This document shows positions 45,021 to 52,788 of a stretch of DNA of 64,000 bases, in pieces (within the stretch, counting starts at the first letter, position 1; every line of letters begins with the position of its first letter). The stretch is from VXNE01 sp965206615 (GTDB lineage Bacteria; Pseudomonadota; Gammaproteobacteria; Pseudomonadales; Azotimanducaceae). The position numbers and the translations under genes were made by a program. The DNA lies in NCBI GenBank assembly GCA_965206615.1, contig OZ242219.1, forward strand, positions 62,001 through 126,000, in the 5' to 3' direction. The notes under the pieces are model-generated. The model worked only from the letters and a program-made list of their open reading frames with translations. It did not search any database and had not been told where the DNA came from.

Positions 45021-46379
45021 ATGTTCCAGATGTTCGGACACACGCCGATCTACCTCCTCTGCTTGGCGGTCCTGGCGCCGACGGCCGACCGTGCGGCGGC
45101 CGCCGAACCGCTGGCGTTCGTGGGCGCCACCGTGATCGACGGCAACGGCGGCGCACCCCTCGAGAACGGCACGGTGGTGGTCCGCGGGGACCTGATCGCA
45201 GCAGTGGGCGGGGCAACGGCGGTAGAGATTCCAGTGGGCGCCCTGGTCGTGGACGCGAGCGGCATGACCGTCCTGCCGGGTCTTGCCGACATGCACGTAC
45301 ACCTGCTCGGCGGTTGGGACGGCATCACCGTCGACATGCTGGGCTACCAGCGCTACCTGAACGCGCTCCTGTACGCGGGCGTCACCACGGTCCTCGACAC
45401 CGGCAACGTCATGCCCTTCATCCTGCAGATGCGGGACGCGGCGGCGACCGGCATGATCGTCGGACCGCGGATCTACAGCGTCGGCTCCCTCGTCGACGGC
45501 GCGGATCCGGTGTGGCCGCCCATTTCCATCGTGGCGGCATCTGCATCCCAGGTTCCGGGCATCGTGGACCTGCTGGCAGGATCCGGCGTGGACGCGATCA
45601 AGGCCTACCAGGGGCTCTCGGTGCCCATGCTCCAGGAAGTCGTGCGCGCGGCGTCCGCGCACTCGCTACCGGTGATCGCAGACATGTGGAGCCGTACCGG
45701 CAGTTACGACGTCGCCGCGACCGGCGTCACCGCGCTGGCACACCTGCCCTCCCGGGACATCGACGCGGCGACGGTGCAGGTCCTTCGGACCAACGGCATT
45801 GCGGTCATCACGACCCTGGCGGCGAAGGAGTCGTTCGCCCGCGAGCGCCTCGCGGACCTCGGCTTTCTCGATCATCCCCTGATCTCGGACACGAGCCTGC
45901 CCGCTTTCACGGAGGCGCTGCGCGACCATGCGGCGCGCCAGCCAGCGGCCGACGAAGCGCAGGGGGTCGCACGCTGGGCAGCCTCATTGAAGACCGGCAA
46001 GGTGAACGCCCTTGCGTTGCAGCAGGCTGGCGTGATGTTGGTCGCGGGCACGGACGCACCCTATCCCGGAACGTTGCTCGGAGAGGGCATTCACCGAGAA
46101 CTCGAGCTGCTGGTCGACGCGGGGCTGACGCCGCTCCAGGCAATCTCCACCGCGACCCGGAACGCTGCCCGGCTGATGGAGGCGGACGAGTGGGGTACGC
46201 TCGCAGCTGGCAAGCGTGCGGATGTCCTGGTGGTGCGCGGGCGTCCGGACCGGGTCATCGGCGACACGCGCAATGTCGAGATGGTCGTGCAGGGCGGCCG
46301 CATCGTCGACCGGGATGCCCTCAGCTTCGACCCGGAAAAGGATCCGGGATTCGGCGCGGGAGTTGCTGTCGACCGCTAG
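45021..46379 (+). CDS. Exported amidohydrolase
   Basis: A 452-residue amidohydrolase with a signal peptide (PIYLLCLAVLAPTADRAAAA). Metal-site motifs: LPGLADMHVHLLGGWDGI (HxH), VDAIKAYQGLSVPML (Lys position), GVTALAHLPSRDIDAATV and LVAGTDAPYPGTLLGE (Asp). A C-terminal strand region (WGTLAAGKRADVLVVRGRPD) closes the composite domain. It is 11 bases after the small membrane protein gene. Periplasmic hydrolysis of an amide or lactone before uptake is a reasonable role (inference). It shares domain order, not close identity, with the genes at 37728 and 46425. Confidence 0.88.
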   Translation: MFQMFGHTPIYLLCLAVLAPTADRAAAAEPLAFVGATVIDGNGGAPLENGTVVVRGDLIAAVGGATAVEIPVGALVVDASGMTVLPGLADMHVHLLGGWDGITVDMLGYQRYLNALLYAGVTTVLDTGNVMPFILQMRDAAATGMIVGPRIYSVGSLVDGADPVWPPISIVAASASQVPGIVDLLAGSGVDAIKAYQGLSVPMLQEVVRAASAHSLPVIADMWSRTGSYDVAATGVTALAHLPSRDIDAATVQVLRTNGIAVITTLAAKESFARERLADLGFLDHPLISDTSLPAFTEALRDHAARQPAADEAQGVARWAASLKTGKVNALALQQAGVMLVAGTDAPYPGTLLGEGIHRELELLVDAGLTPLQAISTATRNAARLMEADEWGTLAAGKRADVLVVRGRPDRVIGDTRNVEMVVQGGRIVDRDALSFDPEKDPGFGAGVAVDR

Positions 46380-46424
46380 TGCCGGCGCACCCGCAATTCG
46401 ACGTACTTCAAGAGGACAGCACGG

Positions 46425-48488
46425 ATGAGGATGACAGAACCGGGTCCATGCGGATCATTCACGCTGGCTCTGATCGGGGTAGCCCTTTTCGCCGGCGGTT
46501 GCGCGGACCCGGGGCCCGGGCCGGTCCGGGGCGATACGGCATTCGTTGGCGCCAACGTCATCGACGTTGCGGCCGGCGAGGTCGTTCCCGGGCAGACGGT
46601 AGTGGTAGCCGACGGACGCATCGTCCAGGTCGGGGCGGTCGGAGACATCGCCGTCGCCGACGAAGTCATTGTGGTCGATGGGACGGACCGGTTTCTGCTG
46701 CCCGGGCTGACCGACATGCATGCGCATGTCTTCACCGAAGACAGCCTGCTTCCATACCTGGCCAACGGCGTCACGACGGTCCGCAACATGTGGGGGGGGC
46801 CGATGGCGCTGGCCATGAAACAGGATGTCGCGGCCGGGCGGATCGCGGGGCCACGCATCGTCACCGCCGGCCAGTTGCTGGACGGTGTTCCGAAGATCTG
46901 GGCCGGGTCCACGGAAGTCGCCGGCCCGGACGAGGCCGCGATGCTGGTCGCACGGCAGGCCGCCGAAGAGTATGACTTCGTCAAGGTGTACTCGCGCCTG
47001 CCGCTCGAGGTCTTCGACGCCATCCTGGCCGCGGCCGCCGAGCACGGCATCGCGGTCGCCGGTCACGTGCCCCAGGACGTGCCGCTCCTGCACGCGGTGG
47101 ACGCCGGCATGCGCACGGCGGAGCACTTCACGGGGATGCTGTCCGCGGTCTTCGCGGATGCAGGCCAGCCAAATCCGGATCTGGCGTCGTTCGACGACCG
47201 TTCCCATGAGCTCATCAAGGCCCTCGGGCGCGGCGACATCGTCGCGGACGCGCTGGTGGACGAGGACAAGGTCGCGCAACTGGGCGCGGAACTGGCGGGG
47301 CGCGAGTTCTGGCTCGTCCCGACCATCGACGTCATGAAGAACTTCACGAGCCTCTCCCGGCAGGTCCATCCGGAGGTGTCCCGCTACATGACGCCGGCCG
47401 ACCGGGCCATCATGAAGATGCTCGAGGAATCCGGCTCAGCCATGGTCGTGCCGGACATCCAGGCCGGGGAGGACGTCCTCTTCGGCTTGCGCGCCCGCGT
47501 GCTCCGCGACCTGTACCGGGCGGGCGCCAGGGTGCTCGTGGGCACGGACGATTCGTTGCAGCTCGGTTTCGTCGTCGTCGACGAGATGGAGTCCCTGGTC
47601 GATGCGGGGCTCGCGCTTCCGGACGTTCTGCGTGCCGCCACCCTCGGGGCCGCGGATTACCTCGGCGAGCGGGGCGCGTCCGGCGAAGTGGTGGAAGGCG
47701 CGGCCGCCGACCTGATCCTCGTGGATGCCAATCCGCTGGAAGACCTCGGCGCGCTCCGCCGTCCTGCCGCCGTCATGCGAGCGGGCAGGTTCTACGACCG
47801 GGACGAACTCGACGGCATGCTCGAGCTACTCGCCGCGAAGACCGCATCCGCAGAAGCCGAGTTCGCCTCGCTCCCGCTGATTCCTCCCGAGGCCGGCGCG
47901 CGTGCGGATTTCCTGGGCGAGTCCGGCGGCGCTGCAGCCATCGCATCGGCTCCCACGGACGATGGGACGCTCGTCACGGCAGCGATTCGCGAAGCAGACA
48001 CCTGGAACCTGTTTCGGATCACGACGCATGAAGGCGTATTCGCCGTCGAACGCGACGGGCAGCCGGTCGCCAGCGCCGCACTGGAGGACGGCGGCTGGCG
48101 CCTGACGGTTGGCGGCGAGGCCACGGGCACTCCCATGGCAGGGGATGCCGCCGCGATCATGACCGGGACTGCGGCGGACATCCTGATTCTGGAGGCGGCC
48201 CTCGGTCTTCTGCCCGAAGGCGCTTCCCGCGACCTCGTTGCCTGGCGGTGCGGGCCGCGACTGGATTGCGCCGGCGTCGAGGCCGAACGCCTGACCGGTA
48301 CCGGGCTGGGAACGCAACTCATCCGCGGGCATCGCATCTACGAATCGACGAACGCCTACGCCATCGCGCCGGGAGACGGCGGCGACACGGGCCGCGTCGA
48401 CTACTGGATCGCGCCGCCGGGACTGTTCAGCGGCGGCCCCGTTCGGATCGAGGCAGACGGCGTGGCGTCCTGGCGGCGGATACGGTAG
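46425..48488 (+). CDS. Lipoprotein amidohydrolase with extra C-terminal domain
   Basis: A 687-residue protein. The start has a lipobox (GVALFAGGC), so it is probably lipid-anchored. Residues about 30-460 form the amidohydrolase: FLLPGLTDMHAHVFTEDSLL (HxH), YDFVKVYSRLPLEVFDAI, GIAVAGHVPQDVPLLHAV, VGTDDSLQLGFVVVDE (Asp) and VVEGAAADLILVDANPLEDL. About 200 further residues follow with no amidohydrolase similarity; they look beta-rich (LFRITTHEGVFAVERDGQPV) and I cannot name the domain. The gene is 45 bases after the previous amidohydrolase and ends the eight-gene unit. Confidence 0.86.
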   Translation: MRMTEPGPCGSFTLALIGVALFAGGCADPGPGPVRGDTAFVGANVIDVAAGEVVPGQTVVVADGRIVQVGAVGDIAVADEVIVVDGTDRFLLPGLTDMHAHVFTEDSLLPYLANGVTTVRNMWGGPMALAMKQDVAAGRIAGPRIVTAGQLLDGVPKIWAGSTEVAGPDEAAMLVARQAAEEYDFVKVYSRLPLEVFDAILAAAAEHGIAVAGHVPQDVPLLHAVDAGMRTAEHFTGMLSAVFADAGQPNPDLASFDDRSHELIKALGRGDIVADALVDEDKVAQLGAELAGREFWLVPTIDVMKNFTSLSRQVHPEVSRYMTPADRAIMKMLEESGSAMVVPDIQAGEDVLFGLRARVLRDLYRAGARVLVGTDDSLQLGFVVVDEMESLVDAGLALPDVLRAATLGAADYLGERGASGEVVEGAAADLILVDANPLEDLGALRRPAAVMRAGRFYDRDELDGMLELLAAKTASAEAEFASLPLIPPEAGARADFLGESGGAAAIASAPTDDGTLVTAAIREADTWNLFRITTHEGVFAVERDGQPVASAALEDGGWRLTVGGEATGTPMAGDAAAIMTGTAADILILEAALGLLPEGASRDLVAWRCGPRLDCAGVEAERLTGTGLGTQLIRGHRIYESTNAYAIAPGDGGDTGRVDYWIAPPGLFSGGPVRIEADGVASWRRIR

Positions 48489-48608
48489 CGCCCGTCAATG
48501 GCGCCTCTGGCGCCGCTTGTCGCCCAACCTGACCGGTCTCCGAGCCTGCGCCGTTCCACGGCGCAGGCTCCCGGACGTTCGTTTGGAAGTGGGACGTTTG
48601 GAAGTGGG

Positions 48609-49407
48609 ACGTTTTGGAAGTGGGACACACGCCGATTCTGTCCTACACGAAGCTGGCGGGGGTGCACGTCAAGTGGGGCGACTGTCCCACGGAACATGCG
48701 GCTACGACCCCTTCACGCGCCGCGACTACTCGTATCGCAAGCGCTGGCTGGTCGACCGGATGAAGCACCTCGTCGACCAGCTTGTAGCGGGGTGTCGCCA
48801 TGGCGCCGAGGTTCGCAGGGCGCAACTGCTCATGGAGGATGCCGACGGCCTCGAAGACGCCCGCAGGACGCTGGGCTCGCTGTCGCACTTCATGAAGCAC
48901 CTGAAGCAGCCGATCGCCCGGCAGGCCAACCTGGAGGATGACTGCACCGGCCACTTCTTCGAACAGCGCTTCTATTCCGGTGCCTTGCTGAGTCAAGAGG
49001 CGCTGCTGGCGGCGATGGTCTACGTGGATCTCAATCCCGTGCGCGCAAGCGAGGTGCGCGAGCTGATCGAGTGCCAGGACACCTCGATTGGCGAACGGCT
49101 ACAGGAACACCACGAGGAGGCGCTTGAAGGGTACCTCGCGCCAGTGGCATCGGGGCTGGAAGGCGGCGAAACCGAGGCCGCGGCGCCGGCGGCACTGAAC
49201 ATCACCCTTCGGGCGTATATCGAACTGTTGCAGGACATGGTTGCCGCCGAGACCGGCACGCAGGACCGGCCTGACCGCGTCGCCCGCTGGATCGCGTGGG
49301 TGGCGTCGTTTCGGAAACGACAGCGGGCCTGCGGCTCCCAGGAGCAGCTACAGACGTGGACGGCAGCGCGGGGTATGCAACTCCGGGAGACTCCCCTGCC
49401 CGCTTGA
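48609..49407 (+). pseudogene. Scrambled RAYT (REP-associated tyrosine transposase) copy
   Basis: The product resembles the intact RAYT at 51463 from YDPFTRRDYSYRKRWLVDRM to LETPLPA-like end (RGMQLRETPLPA), including the catalytic-Tyr helix AALLAAMVYVDLNPVRA. It lacks two parts: the N-terminal 28 residues, and the segment with the HUH metal motif (MDNHFHMVL), replaced by 14 residues read from an inverted sequence. Bases 48769-48815 are the reverse complement of 51450-51496 (the start of the intact gene) with one mismatch. It cannot be active. Its upstream flank (about 48609) matches that of the intact copy. Confidence 0.82.
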
Positions 49408-49582
49408 CGCTCTCATCGTAGATCGACGCTTTCTCGGTGACCGAAAAAGGCCTGGTGCGGTCTCGACCGCCTGCTACTCCCGGGGCCAGTCGCTGAACCC
49501 TCAGCCCCAGGTCGCGATTCGACCACCGCCTCGTCCCTGATCTCTCCTTGGCCTGATCCAGACTGAGATCCTCTATGCGTGA
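49408..49582 (+). mobile_element. 3' flank of the RAYT element, conserved between both copies
   Basis: This 175-base non-coding stretch matches 52390-52566 throughout with scattered differences, for example GGGGCCAGTCG, GATTCGACCACCGCCTCGTC (versus GATCCGACCACCGCTTCGTC) and GATCCTCTATGCGTGACG at the end. So the mobile unit extends beyond the transposase stop and probably ends at this point. The bases from 49583 to 49879 hold no recognised gene. Confidence 0.65.
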
Positions 49583-49879
49583 CGTGCGCCCGCGTGTGTC
49601 CCAGTCTAGCCTGGGGAGATGCTGACCGAGGAGATTCTGGTTTTGGCGTTCCACACCCTCACGCCGAAATTGCGACGGTGGTCGGTCGACTTTGGCTTTG
49701 CGGAAGGGGGGCATGGAGGGGAACACGGGGCGCGCGCTGCGACGAGCCGCGAGGTCGCGCTTCTTGCTGCCCTTGAGCCATCATGTTCTGCGGAACACCG
49801 AGAGGGGTCGTGCTCGATGGCTGTTGTGAACGAGCCTTGCCAAAGACGCCTCACTCCCGCCAGCCGGGCAGTCCATGGC

Positions 49880-49908
49880 TTGCACTCGCCAAGTGATCTA
49901 TATATTCT
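49880..49908 (+). promoter_or_regulatory. Candidate promoter of the Xre/RES toxin-antitoxin pair
   Basis: TTGCAC (49880-49885) stands 17 bases from TATTCT (49903-49908), in an AT-rich patch (ATCTATATATTCTC) unusual for the region, about 35 bases before the antitoxin start. Spacing is sigma-70 like. RES/Xre pairs are normally autoregulated by the antitoxin here, but I see no clear inverted repeat. Confidence 0.4.
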
Positions 49909-49943
49909 CGCCAAATGACGGGTCTGCCCAGAGAGGAATGCCA

Positions 49944-50408
49944 ATGAATCTCCAAGCCTATGCCGATCCCGGGCGCTTGCCGTCGGGTCAGTCCGCTCGT
50001 GTGGCCAGGCTTCTTGCGATCCAGGACCCGGATGCGGTCGGTGATCTGCAGCTTGCGAAACGCGTTTCCGAAGGCCTGGATCCGGGAGCGGTCTTCGCCT
50101 TGGGCGACGTGCTTGGCAGGAAACAGGTGATCGGTCCCATCATTCCGGAAGCTACGCTGCGGAGGGCTCGCAAGGCCGGAAGACCCCTGTCAAGGGATCT
50201 GAGCGAGCGACTCTATGAGATCGGGCGCGTTGTCGATGCCGTCAGCCTTGTCTACCACGGTGACCGACAAGGCATCGGGACTTTTCTCAACCGACCGCAC
50301 CCGTTGCTGGACGGAGAAACTCCCTTCGATATGGCGAGGTCCAGTTCGGCGGGCACGGAAGCGGTCTTGAACCTCATGCGGCGCCTCGAGGCCAGCGTGG
50401 TTGTTTGA
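49944..50408 (+). CDS. Xre/MbcA/ParS-type antitoxin (DUF2384)
   Basis: A 154-residue antitoxin. The N-terminal part is HTH-like (DLQLAKRVSEGLDPGAVFAL, then IIPEATLRRARKAGRPLSRD); the C-terminal DUF2384 part has SERLYEIGRVVDAVSLVYHG, TFLNRPHPLLDGETPFDMAR and ends in the typical hydrophobic tail. It neutralises the RES toxin encoded next and represses the operon. ATG 49944 follows GAGAGG. Its TGA overlaps the toxin ATG by one base (TGATG). The pair sits between the two RAYT copies. Confidence 0.9.
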   Translation: MNLQAYADPGRLPSGQSARVARLLAIQDPDAVGDLQLAKRVSEGLDPGAVFALGDVLGRKQVIGPIIPEATLRRARKAGRPLSRDLSERLYEIGRVVDAVSLVYHGDRQGIGTFLNRPHPLLDGETPFDMARSSSAGTEAVLNLMRRLEASVVV

Positions 50409-50911
50409 TGACCCCGCGGGTCCTGCCGGATGCGATTCGGGCCTATCGCATAGGCGACCGCGATGGCCGGTTTCCTGTCTGGAGCGCTGAAGGGGCGAGA
50501 CAGGTTGCAGGAAGATGGCACGGCGTTGGTGACGAGGTCATCTACGTTTCAGAACACTACTCCACCGCCTTGCTCGAAAAACTCGTTTACTGCAATGGGG
50601 TGCTTCCTCCGAATCAGCACTTCGTCGAGGTCGCCATACCGCAAGGCGTGAGCTACGAGGTCGTCACAAAGGACTCGCTCCCGGATTGGTTCGACCCCGA
50701 CGGTGCATCCGGCCGCGCCTTTGGAAGCAAATGGTATCGTGAGCTTCGAAGCGCGATCCTGTTCGTGCCCTCCGTGGTTGCGCGTATGGAGCGCAATATC
50801 GTCATCAACGCGAGACACCCGGACTTCGGGCGCATCGACAAGGGGCTTGAAGCACCCGTGCCTTGGGATCAACGGCTGTTTCTCAATCCGTCGCAGGCTT
50901 CTCCTCTGTAG
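50408..50911 (+). CDS. RES-domain toxin
   Basis: A 167-residue RES toxin, an enzyme fold related to ADP-ribosyltransferases that depletes NAD+ in characterised homologues. The three name-giving positions are visible: Arg in IRAYRIGD, Glu in VIYVSEHYSTALLEKLVY, and Ser in LRSAILFVPSVVARMERNIV. GRWHGVGDEV and INARHPDF are also typical. The ATG overlaps the antitoxin stop; a TTG three bases earlier is in frame but unlikely to be used. Confidence 0.9.
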   Translation: MTPRVLPDAIRAYRIGDRDGRFPVWSAEGARQVAGRWHGVGDEVIYVSEHYSTALLEKLVYCNGVLPPNQHFVEVAIPQGVSYEVVTKDSLPDWFDPDGASGRAFGSKWYRELRSAILFVPSVVARMERNIVINARHPDFGRIDKGLEAPVPWDQRLFLNPSQASPL

Positions 50912-51252
50912 AGCGAGTGCGCGCGTGCGTCCGCTCAGTCTCAAGTCGCGGGTCGCGAATATTGCGAGAGGCGCCGCGCCACCGATGAGCGAAGGGAACG
51001 CTCTTCACTTCCATTGGGAGGCCGGGCCCTCGACGGCCTTGAGTATCCGGTTCGTCGTGGCGGGGCTGTGCGCCACACCTCGGCGGGCCTGCCCGGCGAG
51101 CACCCGTGTCCAGTGCTGCTGCTCACTGTCGGCGAGTACGCCGTGCAACTCTCGAACGACCCGGGGGCCCGCGCTGGTCCAGCACGCTCTGGGTTCGATG
51201 ATGATGGACGTCGTCCGGGGTGAGCATCGCGATCCCGCCATGGCGATGCTCG
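50912..51252. other. Intergenic region with an IS relic
   Basis: Between the RES toxin and the repeat before the RAYT. Apart from the transposase fragment at 51171-51251, I see no gene. Confidence 0.45.
51171..51251 (-). mobile_element. C-terminal fragment of an IS3/IS481-type DDE transposase
   Basis: The minus strand reads EHRHGGIAMLTPDDVHHHRT, then QSVLDQR. The pattern (E)HRH.GI..LTP.DVHHGRA..VL..R is the end of the integrase core in IS3/IS481 transposases. Only these 27 codons remain in frame. Confidence 0.65.
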
Positions 51253-51321
51253 GTCGGCCGCCGCGGGCGGCTGAAGGCCCGCCGTCCGCGAGGCGTCAAG
51301 CCGCGCCGCCGACCTGCAGCT
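51253..51321. repeat. Left copy of a 70-bp direct repeat around the RAYT element
   Basis: GTCGGCCGCCGCGGGCGGCT (51253-51272) to GACCTGCAGCT (51311-51321) matches 52717-52788. The right copy includes the last codons and stop of the ABC exporter gene, so this left copy is a detached tail of such a gene (minus-strand reading LQLQVGGAA and stop). Confidence 0.72.
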
Positions 51322-51462
51322 GGAGCTTGGAAGTGGGACACACGCTCATTCCGTCCTACACGGAGCCGGCGACGGCGCACGTGAAGCAGGGCGAACGTCC
51401 GACGGGAAGTGCGGAAGCCGTCGAAATGCGGTGGCGCCGGAGGACGTGAGAACCTCGCCGCC

Positions 51463-52389
51463 ATGGCGACACCCCGCTACAAGCTGGTCGACGAGGAGCA
51501 CGCGGCCTGCTACCACGTCACGTCGCGCTGTGTACGCCGGGCGTGGCTGTGCGGCTACGACAGCTTCACGCAGCGCGACTACTCCTACCGCAAGCGTTGG
51601 CTGGTCGACCGGATGAAGCACTTGGCACGGTGCTTTGCGGTGGAGATCTTCGGCTACGCGGTCATGGACAACCACTTCCACATGGTGCTGCGCTACGACC
51701 CGAAGGCGTGCGAGTCGTGGACTGACGAGGAAGTGGCGCGGCGCTGGGTGGAGGCGTTCCCGCCCACCGCGAAGGGTGAGATGCTGGAGGAACGCAAGGC
51801 CGAAGCGCGGCAACTGCTCATGGAGGACGCCGACGGTCTCGAACGCGCCCGCAGGACGCTGGGTTCGCTGTCGCACTTCATGAAGCACCTGAAGCAGCCG
51901 ATCGCCCGGCGCGCCAACCAGGAAGATGACTGCCTCGGGCACTTCTTCGAACAGCGCTTCTACTCCGGTGCTTTGCTGAGTGAAGAGGCGCTGCTGGCAG
52001 CGATGGTCTACGTGGATCTCAATCCGATCCGAGCCGGCAAGGTACGCGAGCTCATCGACTGTCACGACACTTCGATTGGCGAGCGGCTTCAGGAGCACAA
52101 CGAGGAGGCTCTTGCGGAGTACCTCGCGCCGTTGGCGTCTGGTCTGCAGGACAGCGAAACTGCGGCCACGGCGCCGCTGCAGGCCACTTTCGGGGCGTAC
52201 ATCGAACTGCTGCAGGACATGGTTGACGCCGAGACCGGCACGCAGGACCGGCCTGACCGCGTCGCCCGCTGGATTGCGTGGGTGGCATCGTTTCGGAAAC
52301 GACAGCGGGCGTACGGCTCGACCGAGCAGCTACAGACCTGGACGGCAGCGCGGGGCATGCGTCTCCGGGAGACTCCTCTGCCCGCTTGA
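51463..52389 (+). CDS. REP-associated tyrosine transposase (RAYT, Y1/HUH family)
   Basis: A 308-residue transposase. The N-terminal YHVTSRCVRRAWLCGYD is a Y1 signature; the HUH metal motif is in GYAVMDNHFHMVLRYDP (about residue 68); the catalytic Tyr is in LLAAMVYVDLNPIRAGKV (about 182). GSLSHFMKHLKQPIARRAN and HFFEQRFYSGALLSEEALLA complete the core. A C-terminal extension carries WIAWVASFRKRQRAYG. RAYTs act on single-stranded REP hairpins and help spread them. ATG 51463 is the first Met that starts the conserved core (MATPRYKLVDE). REP-like repeats occur through the window. Confidence 0.9.
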   Translation: MATPRYKLVDEEHAACYHVTSRCVRRAWLCGYDSFTQRDYSYRKRWLVDRMKHLARCFAVEIFGYAVMDNHFHMVLRYDPKACESWTDEEVARRWVEAFPPTAKGEMLEERKAEARQLLMEDADGLERARRTLGSLSHFMKHLKQPIARRANQEDDCLGHFFEQRFYSGALLSEEALLAAMVYVDLNPIRAGKVRELIDCHDTSIGERLQEHNEEALAEYLAPLASGLQDSETAATAPLQATFGAYIELLQDMVDAETGTQDRPDRVARWIAWVASFRKRQRAYGSTEQLQTWTAARGMRLRETPLPA

Positions 52390-52566
52390 GGCCCTCAACG
52401 GAGATCGACGCCTCCTCGGGGGCCAAAAAGCTCGGATGACGGTCCCGACCGCCTGGTCCCCCCGGGGCCAGTCGATGAACCCACGGCCCCACGTCGCGAT
52501 CCGACCACCGCTTCGTCCCTGATTTCTCCCTGGCGTCATCCAGACGGCGATCCTCTATGCGTGACG
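52390..52566 (+). mobile_element. 3' flank of the intact RAYT element
   Basis: Shared with 49408-49582; ends at CTATGCGTGACG, where the 41-bp tandem repeat begins. No coding content. Confidence 0.65.
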
Positions 52567-52637
52567 AGCGAGTGATGTGTGTCCCCGAAGCGACCGCTAT
52601 GCGTGACGAGCGAGTGATGTGTGTCCCCGAAGCGACC
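52556..52637 (+). repeat. Tandem 41-bp repeat and related GTGTCCCC strings
   Basis: CTATGCGTGACGAGCGAGTG, then ATGTGTGTCCCCGAAGCGAC, occurs twice in a row (52556-52596 and 52597-52637). Shorter pieces (TGTCCCCGAAGCGAC) follow up to about 52665, and TGTGTCCCCGACC recurs near 52690. The GTGTCCC core also recurs in reverse upstream of both RAYT copies (GTGGGACACACG). Confidence 0.7.
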
Positions 52638-52716
52638 CATGTCCCCGAAGCGACCCAGACAGCGCTGTCTCGGGTGTCGAGCGAAGGATGTGTGTCCCCG
52701 ACCACAGGAGCCACGC

Positions 52717-52788
52717 GTCGGCCGCCGCGGGCGGCTGAAGGCCCGTCGTCTGCGAGGCGTCAAACCGCGTTTGGGCCGACCTGCAGCT
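52717..52788. repeat. Right copy of the 70-bp direct repeat
   Basis: Matches 51253-51321; its right end lies inside the 3' end of the ABC exporter gene (from 52760). The RAYT element and its repeats lie between the two copies. Confidence 0.72.

Noticed and set aside
48609..49407. A second functional RAYT
   Set aside because: The HUH motif and N-terminus are missing and replaced by inverted sequence.
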